Counted from the stretch's first letter, positions 1 through 10,753 are shown. The stretch is DNA of 64,000 bases from Paracoccaceae bacterium (GCA_030148005.1 JASBUI010000004.1:167388-231387); one strand, 5' to 3'. Numbers and translations: made by a program. Notes: a model not told the origin generated them from the letters alone.

Positions 1-651
1 GATCCAAGTGAACAGGTTTACCCCGGCATGCCCGATGGCCATGTCTTTGCAGAGTTACGCGGCAGGATGACCCGGGTCACGGCGCGCGATGCTGAATTAC
101 TGGCGACCGGGCGGGCGATGCTGGAATGGCACCGGACGCATCGGTTCTGCGCGCGCTGCGGGGCGCCGTCGCAGATATCGATGGCAGGCTGGCAGCGCAA
201 TTGCCCCGAGTGCGGCGCGCATCATTTCCCGCGCACCGATCCGGTGGTCATCATGCTGATCACCCATGCCAACAGCGTTCTGATCGGCCGCTCGCACGGG
301 TGGCCCGAGGGGATGTATTCGCTTTTGGCCGGTTTCATCGAGCCGGGCGAGACGATCGAGGCGGCGGTGCGGCGCGAGATTTTCGAAGAGGCGGGCGTCA
401 AAGTGGGCGAGGTCAGCTATCTGTCGAGCCAGCCATGGCCCTTTCCAAGCTCGCTGATGCTGGGCTGTCACGGGCAGGCATTGACGCGCGAAATCACGAT
501 CGACGATACAGAGATCGACGATGCAATCTGGGTGACGCGCGAAGAGATGATGCAGGCCGTTGCGGGGCAGAACCCGGACATCAAACCGGCGCGCAACGGG
601 TCAATTGCGCGATTTCTTTTGAGCAACTGGCTTGCGGATCGACTGGATTAA
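1..651 (+). CDS. nudC: NAD(+)/NADH pyrophosphatase NudC, 5' end outside the window
   Basis: The frame is open from base 1, so the N-terminus lies upstream; 216 residues are visible and the first ATG (base 28) is internal. A four-cysteine zinc ribbon (CARCG, then CPECG 22 residues later) precedes a Nudix domain with a complete Nudix box beginning GFIEPGETIEAA and continuing REIFEEAGV. The SQPWPFPSSLM segment just after the box is typical of NudC rather than of other Nudix enzymes. The family hydrolyses NAD(H) to NMN(H) and AMP and also removes NAD caps from RNA; it is cytoplasmic. Identification is firm; only the missing start limits it. Confidence 0.92.
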   Translation, partial: DPSEQVYPGMPDGHVFAELRGRMTRVTARDAELLATGRAMLEWHRTHRFCARCGAPSQISMAGWQRNCPECGAHHFPRTDPVVIMLITHANSVLIGRSHGWPEGMYSLLAGFIEPGETIEAAVRREIFEEAGVKVGEVSYLSSQPWPFPSSLMLGCHGQALTREITIDDTEIDDAIWVTREEMMQAVAGQNPDIKPARNGSIARFLLSNWLADRLD

Positions 652-691
652 ATAGCATAACGCCCAGAACGGTTTCGAGGTGCGGATAGGT

Positions 692-1159
692 ATGAAGTTC
701 TCATCGAAGGAAGACATAGAAGCGCCGATCGCGTTTGTCTTCGATGCAATCACGGATTTTGATGCGCTGGAACGGCAGGCACTGCGGCGCGGCGCGGATG
801 TTCAGCGCACCGACAAGTTGGACAAGACCGGCGCGGGCATGTCCTGGAAGGCTTCTTTTCCATTTCGCGGCAAGGATCGCAAAGCCGTTGCCAAGCTGGT
901 GAGCTATGACGCGCCCAACGGGGTTGGGTTCGTTTCGGAGACCGGCGGATTGCACGGCAGCGTCAAGGTGGACCTTGTACAGCTTTCGCCAAGACGCACG
1001 CGCATCAGTGTCGAACTTGACCTGAACCCCAATTCGATGTCGGCGCGCCTTTTGCTGCAGTCGCTGCGGCTGGCCAAGACGAACCTGATGCGGCGCTTTA
1101 AAAAGCGCGTCGGCTTTTTCGCCGATGACATTGAAGAGCGCTATTTTCGCCAGCGCTGA
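692..1159 (+). CDS. SRPBCC (polyketide cyclase/START-like) family protein
   Basis: This 155-residue protein begins MKFSSKEDIEAPIAFVFDAI, the usual opening strand and helix of the SRPBCC helix-grip fold, and ends in a basic helix. I prefer the ATG at 692, which has GGATAGG just upstream, over the in-frame GTG at 680. It lies 40 bases after nudC on the same strand, so cotranscription is possible. The fold binds hydrophobic ligands, but nothing in the sequence identifies a ligand or reaction. It has no signal peptide, so it is probably cytoplasmic. Confidence 0.8.
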   Translation: MKFSSKEDIEAPIAFVFDAITDFDALERQALRRGADVQRTDKLDKTGAGMSWKASFPFRGKDRKAVAKLVSYDAPNGVGFVSETGGLHGSVKVDLVQLSPRRTRISVELDLNPNSMSARLLLQSLRLAKTNLMRRFKKRVGFFADDIEERYFRQR

Positions 1160-1165
1160 TCGCGG

Positions 1166-2002
1166 CTAGCTGCGGCGCGGATCGGCCGGGTAGGTGCCCA
1201 GAACCTTCAGGTAGTCGGTGAAATAGGTCAATTCGTCCATCGCGCGGCGGACGTTGGCATCGTCGGGGTGGCCTTCGATGTCGGCATAGAACTGGGTTGC
1301 GGTAAAGGCGCCGCCGACCATGTAGCTTTCAAGTTTGGTCATGTTCACGCCGTTGGTCGCAAAGCCGCCCATCGCCTTGTAAAGCGCGGCGGGAATGTTG
1401 CGGACCCGGAAGACGAAAGAGGTCATCATCGGGGTGCCGGTTGCGCGGCGGGTCATGTCCAGTTCGCGCGACATGATCAGAAAGCGCGTGGTGTTATGGT
1501 CCTGATCCTCGATATGGCGGGCAAGGATGTTCAGCCCGTAAATCTCGGCCGCCAGATCGGATGCCAGCACCGCCTGATTTCGGGCGCCGGTTTCGGCCAG
1601 TTCAAGCGCCGCGCCAGCGCTGTCGACGGCGCCTTCGCCGCGAATGTTGTTCTGGGCCAGAAATTCGGCGCATTGCGGGATCAGAACCGGGTGGGCGCGC
1701 ACAAGCTCAATCTCATCCAGCGTCACGCCGGGCACGGCCATCAGGGAGATGTGCACGCGCACGAAAGCCTCATCAATGATGTGAAGGCCGCTGGCGGGCA
1801 GCATCCGGTGGATGTCGGCGACCCGGCCGTAGGTGGTGTTTTCGACCGGCAACATGGCAAGATCGGCCTGGCCGGTGCGGGTTGCTTCGATGGCATCCTC
1901 GAAAGTGCGGCAGGGCATCGGGGTCATGTCCGGGCGCGCATCGCGGCAGGCCTGATGCGAATATGCGCCGGGCTCTCCCTGAAATGCGATCGTTCCGGTC
2001 AT
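1166..2002 (-). CDS. pheA: prephenate dehydratase, monofunctional, with ACT domain
   Basis: It converts prephenate to phenylpyruvate in phenylalanine synthesis. The N-terminal catalytic domain opens with GTIAFQGEPGAYSH and carries the catalytic NTTRFLI (TRF) motif near residue 172. A C-terminal ACT domain (SFVFRVRNIPAALYKAM, then KLESYMVGG) should bind phenylalanine for feedback inhibition. It has no chorismate mutase domain, so it is the stand-alone form. I start at the ATG at 2002, with GGAAG nine bases upstream; a TTG five codons earlier is also in frame. It converges with the SRPBCC gene, with only six bases between the stops. Confidence 0.93.
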   Translation of the reverse strand: MTGTIAFQGEPGAYSHQACRDARPDMTPMPCRTFEDAIEATRTGQADLAMLPVENTTYGRVADIHRMLPASGLHIIDEAFVRVHISLMAVPGVTLDEIELVRAHPVLIPQCAEFLAQNNIRGEGAVDSAGAALELAETGARNQAVLASDLAAEIYGLNILARHIEDQDHNTTRFLIMSRELDMTRRATGTPMMTSFVFRVRNIPAALYKAMGGFATNGVNMTKLESYMVGGAFTATQFYADIEGHPDDANVRRAMDELTYFTDYLKVLGTYPADPRRS

Positions 2003-2117
2003 GTTGCTTGCTTCCAAAAAATATTGCGTCAGGTCGTTTGGTCGCGGTTACTACACCTTGTGCAACAGGGGTGGAAGCGGATAGATACCTTCAAGAATTA
2101 GCCATACGGATTGCGAC

Positions 2118-2642
2118 ATGTTCGACACAATGACTATCACTAAGATCGTAGCGGCGATCTGTGCACCGCTGCTGGTATTCCTTCTGGGCTCTTGGGCGGT
2201 AGAATCCATCTACCACGTCGGCGCCGAAGGTAAGGGCGATGCCGGCACTCAAGCGTATTTGATTGATACAGGCGCCGCGAGCGCACCTGCGGACGCCGCG
2301 GCTGCGGGACCCGATTTTGCGACGCTTCTGGCTTCGGCGGACCCTGCAAAGGGCGAGAAGGTCTTTAGCAAGTGCAAGGCCTGCCACAGCCTGGAAGCCG
2401 GTAAGAACAAGGTTGGCCCGACGCTTTACGGCGTCGTTGGCCGCGGCGTCGATACCGTTCCGGGTTACGCCTATTCGGGCAAGATCGAGGCGGTTGCCAA
2501 GGTCTGGACCCCTGAGAACCTGAACAAGTTCCTGGAAAACCCCAAGAAGTTCGCACCCGGAACAAAGATGGGTTTTGCGGGCCTGAAAAAGGCCACGGAC
2601 CGCGCGAACGTGGTTGCCTATCTTCAGACGATCAAAGGTTGA
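2118..2642 (+). CDS. membrane-anchored class I cytochrome c (c552/CycM-like)
   Basis: The 174-residue protein has an uncleaved N-terminal membrane helix (about residues 7-28), an Ala/Asp-rich linker, and a class I cytochrome c domain with haem-binding CKACH at 86-90 and a probable distal Met in PGTKMGFAG. This layout is known from Paracoccus c552 (CycM) and Rhodobacter cytochrome cy, which carry electrons from the bc1 complex to terminal oxidases on the periplasmic face. It is monocistronic and followed by a clear terminator. The short linker fits CycM better than cy. It could serve the oxidase encoded at 18629-20840, which is inference. Confidence 0.9.
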   Translation: MFDTMTITKIVAAICAPLLVFLLGSWAVESIYHVGAEGKGDAGTQAYLIDTGAASAPADAAAAGPDFATLLASADPAKGEKVFSKCKACHSLEAGKNKVGPTLYGVVGRGVDTVPGYAYSGKIEAVAKVWTPENLNKFLENPKKFAPGTKMGFAGLKKATDRANVVAYLQTIKG

Positions 2643-2663
2643 TCAGCCCAAATCCCAAGAATT

Positions 2664-2694
2664 GGCCGTCCGGTGTTTGCCGGGCGGCCTTTTT
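2664..2694 (+). terminator. Rho-independent terminator of the cytochrome c gene
   Basis: A 10-bp stem (GGCCGTCCGG with CCGGGCGGCC, one G-U pair) and a 6-base loop are followed by five T residues, 21 bases after the stop codon. Confidence 0.85.
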
Positions 2695-2830
2695 CATTTG
2701 GGGCGGAATTTCCACACGATCTGTCAAATCACCGAAAGTTCAGGCATTCTCGGCTTGAATGATCGTGGCTGCGGCCCTTAGCTTGTGATCAAAGAAGTCC
2801 GGCATGACCGGCCAACGGAGGAAACCCACC

Positions 2831-4729
2831 ATGACCAGACCTTTGGCCCTTGCGAGCGCTGTTCCGAGCCTGAGACAGGGGGCAAGACTTGCGGCGGCAG
2901 GACTGGTTGGGGCGGCGATGGCGCTTTGGGCGGCGCAGGGGCGGGCCAGCGAGGATGTGATCAAGTCCTACGGCATCGCAACCTTTGGCACGCTGAAGTA
3001 CCCGGCGGATTACAAACAGCTGAACTACGTGAACGCGGATGCCCCCAAGGGCGGTGAGATATCGCTTTGGGCGCCGGGAACCTTCGATTCGATGAACCCC
3101 TATACCCGCAAGGGGCGCGCCGGGGCGCTTTCGTCGATGATGTTCGAATCCATGCTGACGAGCACTGCGGATGAGATCGGCGCTTCTTATTGCCTGATCT
3201 GCACCACGCTTGAGTATCCGGCCAACAAGGACTGGGTGATCTTTGACATGAACCCGGCGGCGAAGTTTGCCGATGGCACGCCCGTGACGGCCGAGGACGC
3301 GCTTTATACCTATGAGCTTTTCCTCAACGACGGGCTTCCGTCGTTCCGGGCGGTTCTGGGGCGGCTGGTTGAAAAGGCCGAGGTTCTAAGCCCGTTGCAG
3401 ATCAAGTTCACCTTCAAGGCCGATGCGCCAAGGCGCGATGTGATCGAAAGCGTGGGCGGTTTGCCGATCTTTTCAAAGAAGTGGTTTGTCGACAACAAGG
3501 CGGGGCTTGATGAAAGCCGTCTTGAGCCGGCGCTTGGGTCGGGGCCTTATGTTCTGGACCGCTACGATATCAACCAGCGGATCGTTTATAAGCGCAACCC
3601 CGACTATTGGGGCAAGGATTTGCCCATCAACGTGGGGCGCAACAACTTTGACAGTATTCGGATTGAATACTTTGGGGATTCCAACGCCGCCTTTGAGGGG
3701 TTCAAGTCGGGCGCCTATACGTTCCGCATTGAAAACTCTTCCAAGACATGGGCCACGGGCTATGACTTTCCGGCGATCCAGAACGGCAACGTGATCAAGG
3801 CAGAGCTGAACGATGGCACCATCGCCACGGGCCAGAGTTTCGTGATGAACCTGCGCCGACCGATGTTTCAGGACATCCGCGTGCGTGAGGCGATTGGGCT
3901 GATGTTCAACTTTGAATGGTCGAACGAGACGCTGTTCTTCGGGCTTTATGAGCGGATCAATTCGTTCTGGGAGAACTCGGAACTGGCGGCGCAGGGCCTG
4001 CCGACGGATGGCGAGCTGAAGCTGTTGCAGCCGCTTGTGGACAAGGGGCTTTTGGACAAGACGATCCTGACGGATGAGGCCGTCATGGCGCCGCGTTCCA
4101 GCGATCGTCAGCTTGACCGCAAGAACCTGCGGCAGGCTTCGAAGCTTTTGGAAGAGGCGGGGTGGATCGTCGGGGACGACGGGCTGCGGCGCAAGGATGG
4201 CAAGACGCTTCGGATCGAGCTGATCGACGATAGCCCGACCTTTGACAGGGTGATCAACCCTTTCATCGAGAACCTGCGCCGTCTGGGTGTCGATGCCGTC
4301 TATAACCGGATCGATTCCGCGCAATACACCGACCGGACGCGCAACTTTGACTTCGACATCATCACCGACCAGTTCCCGATGGGGTATGAGCCGGGTTCGG
4401 GGCTGAAACAGTTTTTCGGGTCCGAAACTGCGGATGAGAGCGTGTTTAACGCAATGGGTCTGAAGGACCCGGCGGTGGACAGCCTGATCGACACCATCAT
4501 TGCGGCCAAGACAAAGCCCGAGATGATCACCGGCGTTCGGGCGCTGGACCGGGTGCTTCGGGTCAAGCGGTTCTGGATCCCGCAGTGGTACAAGGACAAG
4601 CACACGGTTGCCTATTACAACATGTTCGAGCATCCCGATCCGCTTCCGCCCTATAGCCTTGGCTACCTCGATTTCTGGTGGGTCAATCCGCAGAAGGAAG
4701 CAGCCCTGAAAGCCAGCGGCGCTTTCTGA
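2831..4729 (+). CDS. yejA: peptide ABC transporter substrate-binding protein, YejA type
   Basis: A family-5 solute-binding protein of 632 residues with an N-terminal signal peptide ending near AAQGRAS. The mature part starts with an [16 protein letters not shown] segment and carries family-5 signatures such as [11 protein letters not shown] and RNPDYWG. The start at 2831 is chosen because GGAGG lies at 2817-2821; an in-frame ATG at 2804 lacks one. It is the first gene of a four-gene operon with two permeases and a double ATPase, the order of yejABEF, whose products import oligopeptides in enterobacteria. The actual peptide spectrum here cannot be read from the sequence. Confidence 0.9.
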   Translation: MTRPLALASAVPSLRQGARLAAAGLVGAAMALWAAQGRASEDVIKSYGIATFGTLKYPADYKQLNYVNADAPKGGEISLWAPGTFDSMNPYTRKGRAGALSSMMFESMLTSTADEIGASYCLICTTLEYPANKDWVIFDMNPAAKFADGTPVTAEDALYTYELFLNDGLPSFRAVLGRLVEKAEVLSPLQIKFTFKADAPRRDVIESVGGLPIFSKKWFVDNKAGLDESRLEPALGSGPYVLDRYDINQRIVYKRNPDYWGKDLPINVGRNNFDSIRIEYFGDSNAAFEGFKSGAYTFRIENSSKTWATGYDFPAIQNGNVIKAELNDGTIATGQSFVMNLRRPMFQDIRVREAIGLMFNFEWSNETLFFGLYERINSFWENSELAAQGLPTDGELKLLQPLVDKGLLDKTILTDEAVMAPRSSDRQLDRKNLRQASKLLEEAGWIVGDDGLRRKDGKTLRIELIDDSPTFDRVINPFIENLRRLGVDAVYNRIDSAQYTDRTRNFDFDIITDQFPMGYEPGSGLKQFFGSETADESVFNAMGLKDPAVDSLIDTIIAAKTKPEMITGVRALDRVLRVKRFWIPQWYKDKHTVAYYNMFEHPDPLPPYSLGYLDFWWVNPQKEAALKASGAF

Positions 4730-4730
4730 A

Positions 4731-5813
4731 GTGGGTGCCTATATCCTCAGACGGCTTATGTTGGTGATCCCCACCCTTCTGGGGGTCATGATCATCAACT
4801 TTGCGCTGACCCAGTTTGTGCCCGGCGGGCCGATCGAACAGATCCTTGCCCAGCTTGAGGGCGGGGGAGATGTCTTTCAGACGATATCAGGCACCGGGTC
4901 AGAGACGCTAAGTTCCAGCACCGCAGATCAGGGGTATCTGGGCAGTCGCGGTTTGCCGCCCGATTTCATCAAGGATCTGGAAAAGCAGTTCGGCTTTGAC
5001 AAGCCGCCGCTTGAGCGGTTCCTGAACATGATGTGGGACTACATGCGCTTTGACTTTGGCGAGAGCTATTTTCGGTCAATCAGCGTGCGCGATCTGGTTC
5101 TTGAAAAGATGCCGGTGTCCATCACGCTGGGCCTTTGGTCGACGCTGATCGCCTATCTCATCTCTATCCCGCTGGGCATTCGCAAGGCGGTGCGGGACGG
5201 GTCATCGTTTGATACTTGGACCTCGGGGGCGATCATCGTGGCCTATGCGATCCCCGGCTTTCTGTTCGCGATCCTGCTGTTGGTTCTGTTCGCGGGGGGA
5301 TCGTTTTACAAGATTTTCCCGCTTAGGGGGCTGACGTCCGACAACTGGGATACGCTGTCGTGGGGCGGCAAGATACTGGACTATCTGTGGCACATCACGC
5401 TGCCGGTCATCGCCTCGACCATTTCCAGCTTTGCCACCCTGACGCTTTTGACCAAGAACAGCTTTCTGGACGAGATCAAGAAGCAGTATGTCATCACCGC
5501 CAAGGCCAAGGGTCTGAGCGAGCGTGCGGTTCTTTACGGGCATGTCTTTCGCAATGCGATGCTGATCGTGATCGCGGGTTTTCCGGGTCTTTTCATCTCG
5601 GTCTTTTTCGGCGGCTCGATCATCATCGAAACGATCTTTTCGCTGGACGGGCTGGGACGGCTTGGGTTCGAGGCGGCGGTGGCGCGGGATTATCCGGTGA
5701 TCTTTGGCACGCTCTTTTTCTTTGGTCTGATCGGTCTGGTCGTCGGGATCCTGTCGGATCTGATGTATGTCTTTGTCGATCCGCGCATCGACTTTGAAAA
5801 GAGAGAGACGTGA
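4731..5813 (+). CDS. yejB: peptide ABC transporter permease, YejB type
   Basis: Inner-membrane permease of 360 residues starting at a GTG one base after the yejA stop. It begins [20 protein letters not shown], the usual first helix of DppB/YejB permeases. It has several hydrophobic segments and the cytoplasmic EAA loop ([21 protein letters not shown]) that contacts the ATPase. The periplasmic insert after the first helix ([15 protein letters not shown]) is typical of YejB. It overlaps yejE by one base (TGATG), implying translational coupling. Confidence 0.92.
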   Translation: MGAYILRRLMLVIPTLLGVMIINFALTQFVPGGPIEQILAQLEGGGDVFQTISGTGSETLSSSTADQGYLGSRGLPPDFIKDLEKQFGFDKPPLERFLNMMWDYMRFDFGESYFRSISVRDLVLEKMPVSITLGLWSTLIAYLISIPLGIRKAVRDGSSFDTWTSGAIIVAYAIPGFLFAILLLVLFAGGSFYKIFPLRGLTSDNWDTLSWGGKILDYLWHITLPVIASTISSFATLTLLTKNSFLDEIKKQYVITAKAKGLSERAVLYGHVFRNAMLIVIAGFPGLFISVFFGGSIIIETIFSLDGLGRLGFEAAVARDYPVIFGTLFFFGLIGLVVGILSDLMYVFVDPRIDFEKRET

Positions 5814-6919
5814 TGCGCCTGTCCCCTCTGAACCAGCGCCGTTGGAGCAACTTTCGCAAGAACCGGCGCGCCTATTGGGCGCTGATCCTTTTCTGCATCC
5901 TGTTCGGCGCCTCGCTTTTTGCCGAGCTTATCGCCAACGACAAGCCGATCCTCGTTAGCTATCGCGGTGAGCTTTATACGCCGATCCTGAATTTCTATCC
6001 CGAGACGACCTTTGGCGGGGACTTCAAGACCGAAGCGATCTATCGCGACGCCGAGGTTAAGTGCCTGATCGAAACGGGCGGGCTGGACAGTTGTTTTGAC
6101 GACCCGCAGGGCGTGATGGCCGATGCATCCGACGGGGTTGTGGATGGCAAGAGCATTCAGAAGGGTTGGGCGCTATGGCCGCCTATTCCCTATTCGTACA
6201 ACACGATCGTGGATATCCGCGGCGTGGCGCCATCGCCGCCGGATGCGCATAACTGGCTGGGCACCGATGATACCAAGCGCGATGTGCTGGCGCGGGTCAT
6301 CTATGGGTTCCGCCTGTCGATCCTGTTCACGCTGATCGTGACGACAATCGCGTCGCTTATCGGGATCGTGGCCGGGGCGGTGCAGGGGTTTTTCGGCGGC
6401 TGGACGGATCTGTTGTTCCAGCGGTTCATCGAGATATGGGGCGCAACGCCCAGCCTTTACATCATCATTATTCTCTTTGCGATACTGGGGCGAAGTTTCT
6501 GGCTTTTGGTCTTTATCACCACGCTTTTTGCGTGGCCCGCCCTTGTTGGCGTGGTGCGGGCCGAGTTTTTGCGCGCGCGCAACTTTGAATACGTGCGCGC
6601 GGCGCGGGCCTTGGGGGTATCGAACCGGGTGATCATGTTCCGGCACATGCTGCCCAATGCGATGGTGGCCACGCTGACGCTTTTGCCGTTCCTGATCACC
6701 GGCGGGATCGGCACGCTTGCCTCGCTGGATTTTCTGGGCTTTGGATTGCCCTCTTCGGCGCCGTCACTGGGCGAGCTGACGCTTCAGGCAAAGCAGAACC
6801 TACAGGCGCCGTGGCTGGGGTTCACCGCGTTCTTTACCTTCGCGATCATGCTGTCGCTGCTGGTCTTTATCTTTGAGGGGATCCGCGACGCCTTTGACCC
6901 AAGAAAGACCTTTCAATGA
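5813..6919 (+). CDS. yejE: peptide ABC transporter permease, YejE type
   Basis: Second permease of the operon, 368 residues. It has a long periplasmic segment between the first and second membrane helices (residues about 40-150) containing NWLGTDDTKRDVLARVIYG, the conserved motif preceding the DppC-type permease core. The EAA loop is YVRAARALGVSNRVIMFRHM. The ATG at 5813 overlaps the yejB stop and follows GAGAGA; a GTG one codon earlier is possible. It pairs with YejB as the transmembrane heterodimer. Confidence 0.92.
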   Translation: MRLSPLNQRRWSNFRKNRRAYWALILFCILFGASLFAELIANDKPILVSYRGELYTPILNFYPETTFGGDFKTEAIYRDAEVKCLIETGGLDSCFDDPQGVMADASDGVVDGKSIQKGWALWPPIPYSYNTIVDIRGVAPSPPDAHNWLGTDDTKRDVLARVIYGFRLSILFTLIVTTIASLIGIVAGAVQGFFGGWTDLLFQRFIEIWGATPSLYIIIILFAILGRSFWLLVFITTLFAWPALVGVVRAEFLRARNFEYVRAARALGVSNRVIMFRHMLPNAMVATLTLLPFLITGGIGTLASLDFLGFGLPSSAPSLGELTLQAKQNLQAPWLGFTAFFTFAIMLSLLVFIFEGIRDAFDPRKTFQ

Positions 6920-6977
6920 CGGCCTGTACCAAGCTTGCGCCCGGATCGCAGCGCTGCCCTGCGGCGGAGTTTCCGTC

Positions 6978-8597
6978 ATGAGCCGTGTTCTGGACGTCAG
7001 GGATCTGAGGGTCGGTTTCCGGCAGGACGGCGCGGTGACCGAAGCGGTCAAGGGCGTAAGCTTTCACGTGGACAAGGGGGAAACGGTGGCCCTTGTCGGG
7101 GAAAGCGGGTCGGGCAAGTCGGTGACGGCGCTTAGCACGGTGTCCCTGCTTCCTGACAGCGCGGCGGTAAGCGGCAGCGTCAACTATCTGGGCCGCGAGA
7201 TGATCGGCGCCGATGAGGCGGTTCTGCGCGATGTGCGCGGCAATGACATCAGTTTCATCTTTCAAGAGCCGATGACGTCGCTGAACCCCTTGCACACGCT
7301 AGAAAAGCAACTGGCCGAAAGCCTTGCGCTGCATCAGGGCGTGCAGGGCGCAGAGGCGCAGGGGCGGATCATCGAGCTTTTGAACAAGGTCGGCATTCGG
7401 GACCCTGAAAGCCGGCTGAAGGACTATCCGCACCAGTTGTCGGGCGGGCAGCGCCAGCGGGTGATGATCGCAATGGCGCTGGCCAATGGCCCCGAGCTTT
7501 TGGTGGCCGATGAGCCGACAACGGCGCTGGATGTGACCATTCAGGCGCAGATTTTGGACCTTTTGGCGGATCTGAAAGCGGCCGAGGGGATGAGCCTTTT
7601 GTTCATCACCCATGACCTTGGCGTTGTGCGCAAGATCGCCGACCGGGTTTGCGTGATGCAGGGCGGCGAGATTGTCGAGCAGGGCCCGACCGAGGTGATC
7701 TTTTCCGATCCCAAGCACCCCTATACCCAGATGCTTCTGGCGGCAGAGGCGGCGGGTAAGCCCGGGCCGGTGCCCGAAGGGGCCGAAGTGGTGGTCGAGA
7801 CAAAGGACCTTCGTATCTGGTTTCCGATCCAGCGCGGTTTGCTGCGCAAGACGGTGGGCCATGTAAAGGCGGTCAACTCGGCCAGTATCAGTGTGCGGCA
7901 GGGCGAGACGCTGGGCGTTGTCGGTGAAAGCGGGTCGGGCAAGACGACGCTGGCGCTGGCGATCATGCGGCTGATCCGCTCTGAAGGGCCGATCCTATAT
8001 GCCGGGCAGGATATTCAGGGCTGGCGCAACGCGCGGATGCGCAGCCTGCGCCGCGACATGCAGATCGTATTTCAGGACCCCTACGGTTCGCTGTCGCCGC
8101 GGATGTCGGTGGCCGAGATCATTTCGGAAGGGCTTGGGGTGCATGGGGTAGAGCCGGGGCGCAACCCGCGTGAGATGGTCGCCGAGATCATGACCGAGGT
8201 CGGGCTCGACCCGGCCTTGATGAACCGGTATCCGCATGAGTTTTCGGGTGGCCAGAGGCAAAGGATTGCCATTGCGCGGGCGATGATCCTGCGCCCCAAG
8301 CTGGTGGTTCTGGATGAGCCGACAAGCGCGCTGGACATGACCGTACAGGTGCAGATCGTCGAGCTTTTGCGCGAGCTGCAGCGCAAGTACAAGCTGGCTT
8401 ATGTCTTTATCAGCCACGATCTGAAGGTCATTCGCGCGCTAAGCCACAAGGTTATGGTCATGCGCAACGGCGATGTCGTTGAGGCGGGCGAGGGGGATGC
8501 GGTCTTTACCGCGCCCCAGTCGGACTATACGCGCACCTTGCTGGCGGCGGCCTTTGGCGGAGAGACAGGCGCGGCGGTTATGCCGGGCCAAGCGTAA
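6978..8597 (+). CDS. yejF: peptide ABC transporter double ATPase, YejF type
   Basis: Two nucleotide-binding domains are fused in 539 residues. Each has a Walker A (GESGSGKS), an ABC signature ([12 protein letters not shown] in the first, [12 protein letters not shown] in the second) and a Walker B followed by the switch His. The linker carries the peptide-transporter C-terminal motif [11 protein letters not shown]. The start is ATG 6978 ([14 protein letters not shown]), because the longer frame from 6873 overlaps yejE and does not match the family. It energises the YejBE pore. Its 3' end overlaps the convergent FAH gene by 20 bases. Confidence 0.92.
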   Translation: MSRVLDVRDLRVGFRQDGAVTEAVKGVSFHVDKGETVALVGESGSGKSVTALSTVSLLPDSAAVSGSVNYLGREMIGADEAVLRDVRGNDISFIFQEPMTSLNPLHTLEKQLAESLALHQGVQGAEAQGRIIELLNKVGIRDPESRLKDYPHQLSGGQRQRVMIAMALANGPELLVADEPTTALDVTIQAQILDLLADLKAAEGMSLLFITHDLGVVRKIADRVCVMQGGEIVEQGPTEVIFSDPKHPYTQMLLAAEAAGKPGPVPEGAEVVVETKDLRIWFPIQRGLLRKTVGHVKAVNSASISVRQGETLGVVGESGSGKTTLALAIMRLIRSEGPILYAGQDIQGWRNARMRSLRRDMQIVFQDPYGSLSPRMSVAEIISEGLGVHGVEPGRNPREMVAEIMTEVGLDPALMNRYPHEFSGGQRQRIAIARAMILRPKLVVLDEPTSALDMTVQVQIVELLRELQRKYKLAYVFISHDLKVIRALSHKVMVMRNGDVVEAGEGDAVFTAPQSDYTRTLLAAAFGGETGAAVMPGQA

Positions 8598-9273
8598 CGG
8601 CGGCGGTTCCGATCCCGGCGATTTCCACCATGCAGGTCTGGCCGGGCAAAATCTGACCCACGCCCGCGGGTGTTCCGGTCATGATCAGATCGCCGGGGCA
8701 GAGCGTGACCAGCCCCGAGAGATAGGCGATGATATCGGCCACGGGCCAGATCATCTGATCGATATCGCTGGACTGGCGCAAATCGCCATCGACATGCGCG
8801 GTAAGCGCGGCATGTTCGGGGTGCCCGATTTCGGCTGCCGGGGCGATGGCGCCAATGACGGCGGAATTATCAAAACCCTTGGCCATATCCCACGGACGGC
8901 GCGCGGCCTTGGCCTGGCTTTGAAGATCGCGGCGCGTCAGGTCATTGCCGGCCGCGTAGCCAAAGATGTGGCCGGCCGCATCGGCGGGCGCGATGTCGGC
9001 GCCGCCCAGTCCGATGGCGATCACCAGCTCTGCCTCATGGTGGAGATTCTGGGTGGCCGTGGGAAAGGGGATGGTTGCGCCGTTCGCGACGATGCTGTCG
9101 CCCGGTTTGGTGAAAAAGAACGGCGGTTCGCGGTCGGGATCATTTCCCATCTCGCGGGCGTGGTCGGCATAGTTGCGACCGACGCAAAAGATGCGGCGCA
9201 CCGGGAAAAGGGCGTCTGTGCCCCGGATTTCAACGGCGGGGACGGCGGCGGGGGAAAAGGCGTAATTTGTCAT
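8578..9273 (-). CDS. fumarylacetoacetate hydrolase family protein
   Basis: A 231-residue FAH-fold enzyme with VGRNYADHAREMG near the N-terminus, the metal-binding HHEAELVIAIG, and a C-terminal GDLIMTGTPAGVG. These are hallmarks of fumarylpyruvate and acylpyruvate hydrolases and related decarboxylases of aromatic catabolism. I start at MTNYAFSP (9273), because the 27 extra residues of the longer frame look non-coding. The exact substrate is unknown. It is transcribed towards yejF and the two genes overlap at their 3' ends. Confidence 0.88.
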   Translation of the reverse strand: MTNYAFSPAAVPAVEIRGTDALFPVRRIFCVGRNYADHAREMGNDPDREPPFFFTKPGDSIVANGATIPFPTATQNLHHEAELVIAIGLGGADIAPADAAGHIFGYAAGNDLTRRDLQSQAKAARRPWDMAKGFDNSAVIGAIAPAAEIGHPEHAALTAHVDGDLRQSSDIDQMIWPVADIIAYLSGLVTLCPGDLIMTGTPAGVGQILPGQTCMVEIAGIGTAAVTLGPA

Positions 9274-9310
9274 GGCAAGAGGTCTAGCAGAGCGGCTTGC
9301 CGGTGCAAGC

Positions 9311-10753
9311 TTAACCGGGGCCAAGCGTGGTGCAGCTGACGCCGCGCGCTTCAAGGCGGCGGCAGGCCAGATCGGACATCTCTTTGGTCATGCCGACAAA
9401 GTTGGCTTCCCAGCCGCGCGGCTGGTTGGAAACCTTGCGCAGGGCGCCTTCGAGCGTCGTCATCTCGGTCAGGGCGGTCTTGAGCAGCACACGCTCGGCC
9501 TGATTGCGGGTGGTGTAGCGGCCCACGTTGATGCCCCAGTAGCGGCCGCCGGAAGTGGACATGCGCGTCACCACGCGGGTTTCAGGCGGGTCTGTGTCGA
9601 GGCTTTCGTCCGGTGGGGCGCTGGCAAGGATCAGATCCGCCGGGCGCGGCGGCGGTGTGGTCGAGATCGCCTTGGGGGCGGTGGCGTTCTGTGCGGGGCT
9701 TGGGGCTTCGGCGCTGGCCATTTCGGTGTTTGCCACCTCGGCCACGGCCTTTTTCACGCTATCCTCGATTGCCAGCAAAAGATCCTGCGAAGGCGCGGGC
9801 GCTGATTTGCCGGGACGGGGCTCTGGCCGCGGGCTTTTCTTGACGGCAAGGACCATGCGCAGCGTCTTGCCCTTTGCGCCGGGCTTTTGGTTGTAGGTCG
9901 GCAGGGCGGGCTTGCGGACCGGGGCCGATGAGGGCGCGCGGGCAAAGCCGAGATCCAAAAGCTCTGCCACGCGGGCGTTGCGGCTTGAACCTGAGCGCCC
10001 GCCAAAGACGGTTGCGATGATGCGTTCGTTGCCGCGGCGGGCCGATGCGACAAGGTTGAAACCTGCCGCGCGGGTATAGCCGGTCTTGATGCCATCGGCG
10101 CCGGGGTAGTTGGACAAAAGCCTGCGGTTGGTATTGCGGACATCGCGGACACCGGCGTCGGCGGTCTTGCGCGAGAAAAGGTTGTAGTAGTCGGGGTAGT
10201 CGTAAAAGAGGTGCCGGCCCAGCGTGGTCATGTCGCGCGCGGTGGACAGGTGCCCCGATCTGGTAAGCCCGTTGGCGTTCTTGAAGGTGGTGCGCGTCAT
10301 GCCAAGGGCCTTGGCGGTACGGTTCATCCGGTTGACAAAGGCCGTTTCGCTGCCGCTGACAGCCTCGCCAATGGCGGTGGCGGCGTCATTGGCCGATTTC
10401 ACTGCGGCGGCGCGGATCAGGTAGCGCAGTTTGATGCGCTGGCCCGGGCGCAGGCCCAGCTTTGACGGCGGCTCGGCCGCGGCATTCTTTGAGATGCGCA
10501 CCATGGTGTCGAGCGTGATCTCACCCTTCTTGATGGCCTCGAAGGTAATGTAGAGGGTCATCATCTTTGTCAGCGAAGCGGGGTGCAGGCGGGTGTCGGC
10601 ATTGCTTGCGTGCAGGACCTTGCCGGTGCGGGCGTCGACAACAAAGGCGGCATATGGAGCGGCTGCGGCAATAGAGGGCGCAAACGCCAGAAGACAAATT
10701 ACAATTGTCCGAAATAGCCACAAAGTGGCGCACTGCCCAAGACGTGTTTTCAC
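9311..10753 (-). CDS. D-alanyl-D-alanine carboxypeptidase with C-terminal SPOR domain
   Basis: A secreted penicillin-binding protein of the DacA/DacD class, 480 residues. A signal peptide ends around residue 30. The three active-site motifs are present: S60-L-T-K63, S120-A-N122 and K223-T-G225. A Pro/Ala-rich linker leads to a C-terminal SPOR-like repeat (about residues 405-480: YWGINVGRYTTRNQAERVL), which binds denuded glycan at division sites. It trims the terminal D-Ala from peptidoglycan stem peptides in the periplasm. The start codon is GTG. SPOR-containing carboxypeptidases are common in Rhodobacterales. Confidence 0.92.
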   Translation of the reverse strand: MKTRLGQCATLWLFRTIVICLLAFAPSIAAAAPYAAFVVDARTGKVLHASNADTRLHPASLTKMMTLYITFEAIKKGEITLDTMVRISKNAAAEPPSKLGLRPGQRIKLRYLIRAAAVKSANDAATAIGEAVSGSETAFVNRMNRTAKALGMTRTTFKNANGLTRSGHLSTARDMTTLGRHLFYDYPDYYNLFSRKTADAGVRDVRNTNRRLLSNYPGADGIKTGYTRAAGFNLVASARRGNERIIATVFGGRSGSSRNARVAELLDLGFARAPSSAPVRKPALPTYNQKPGAKGKTLRMVLAVKKSPRPEPRPGKSAPAPSQDLLLAIEDSVKKAVAEVANTEMASAEAPSPAQNATAPKAISTTPPPRPADLILASAPPDESLDTDPPETRVVTRMSTSGGRYWGINVGRYTTRNQAERVLLKTALTEMTTLEGALRKVSNQPRGWEANFVGMTKEMSDLACRRLEARGVSCTTLGPG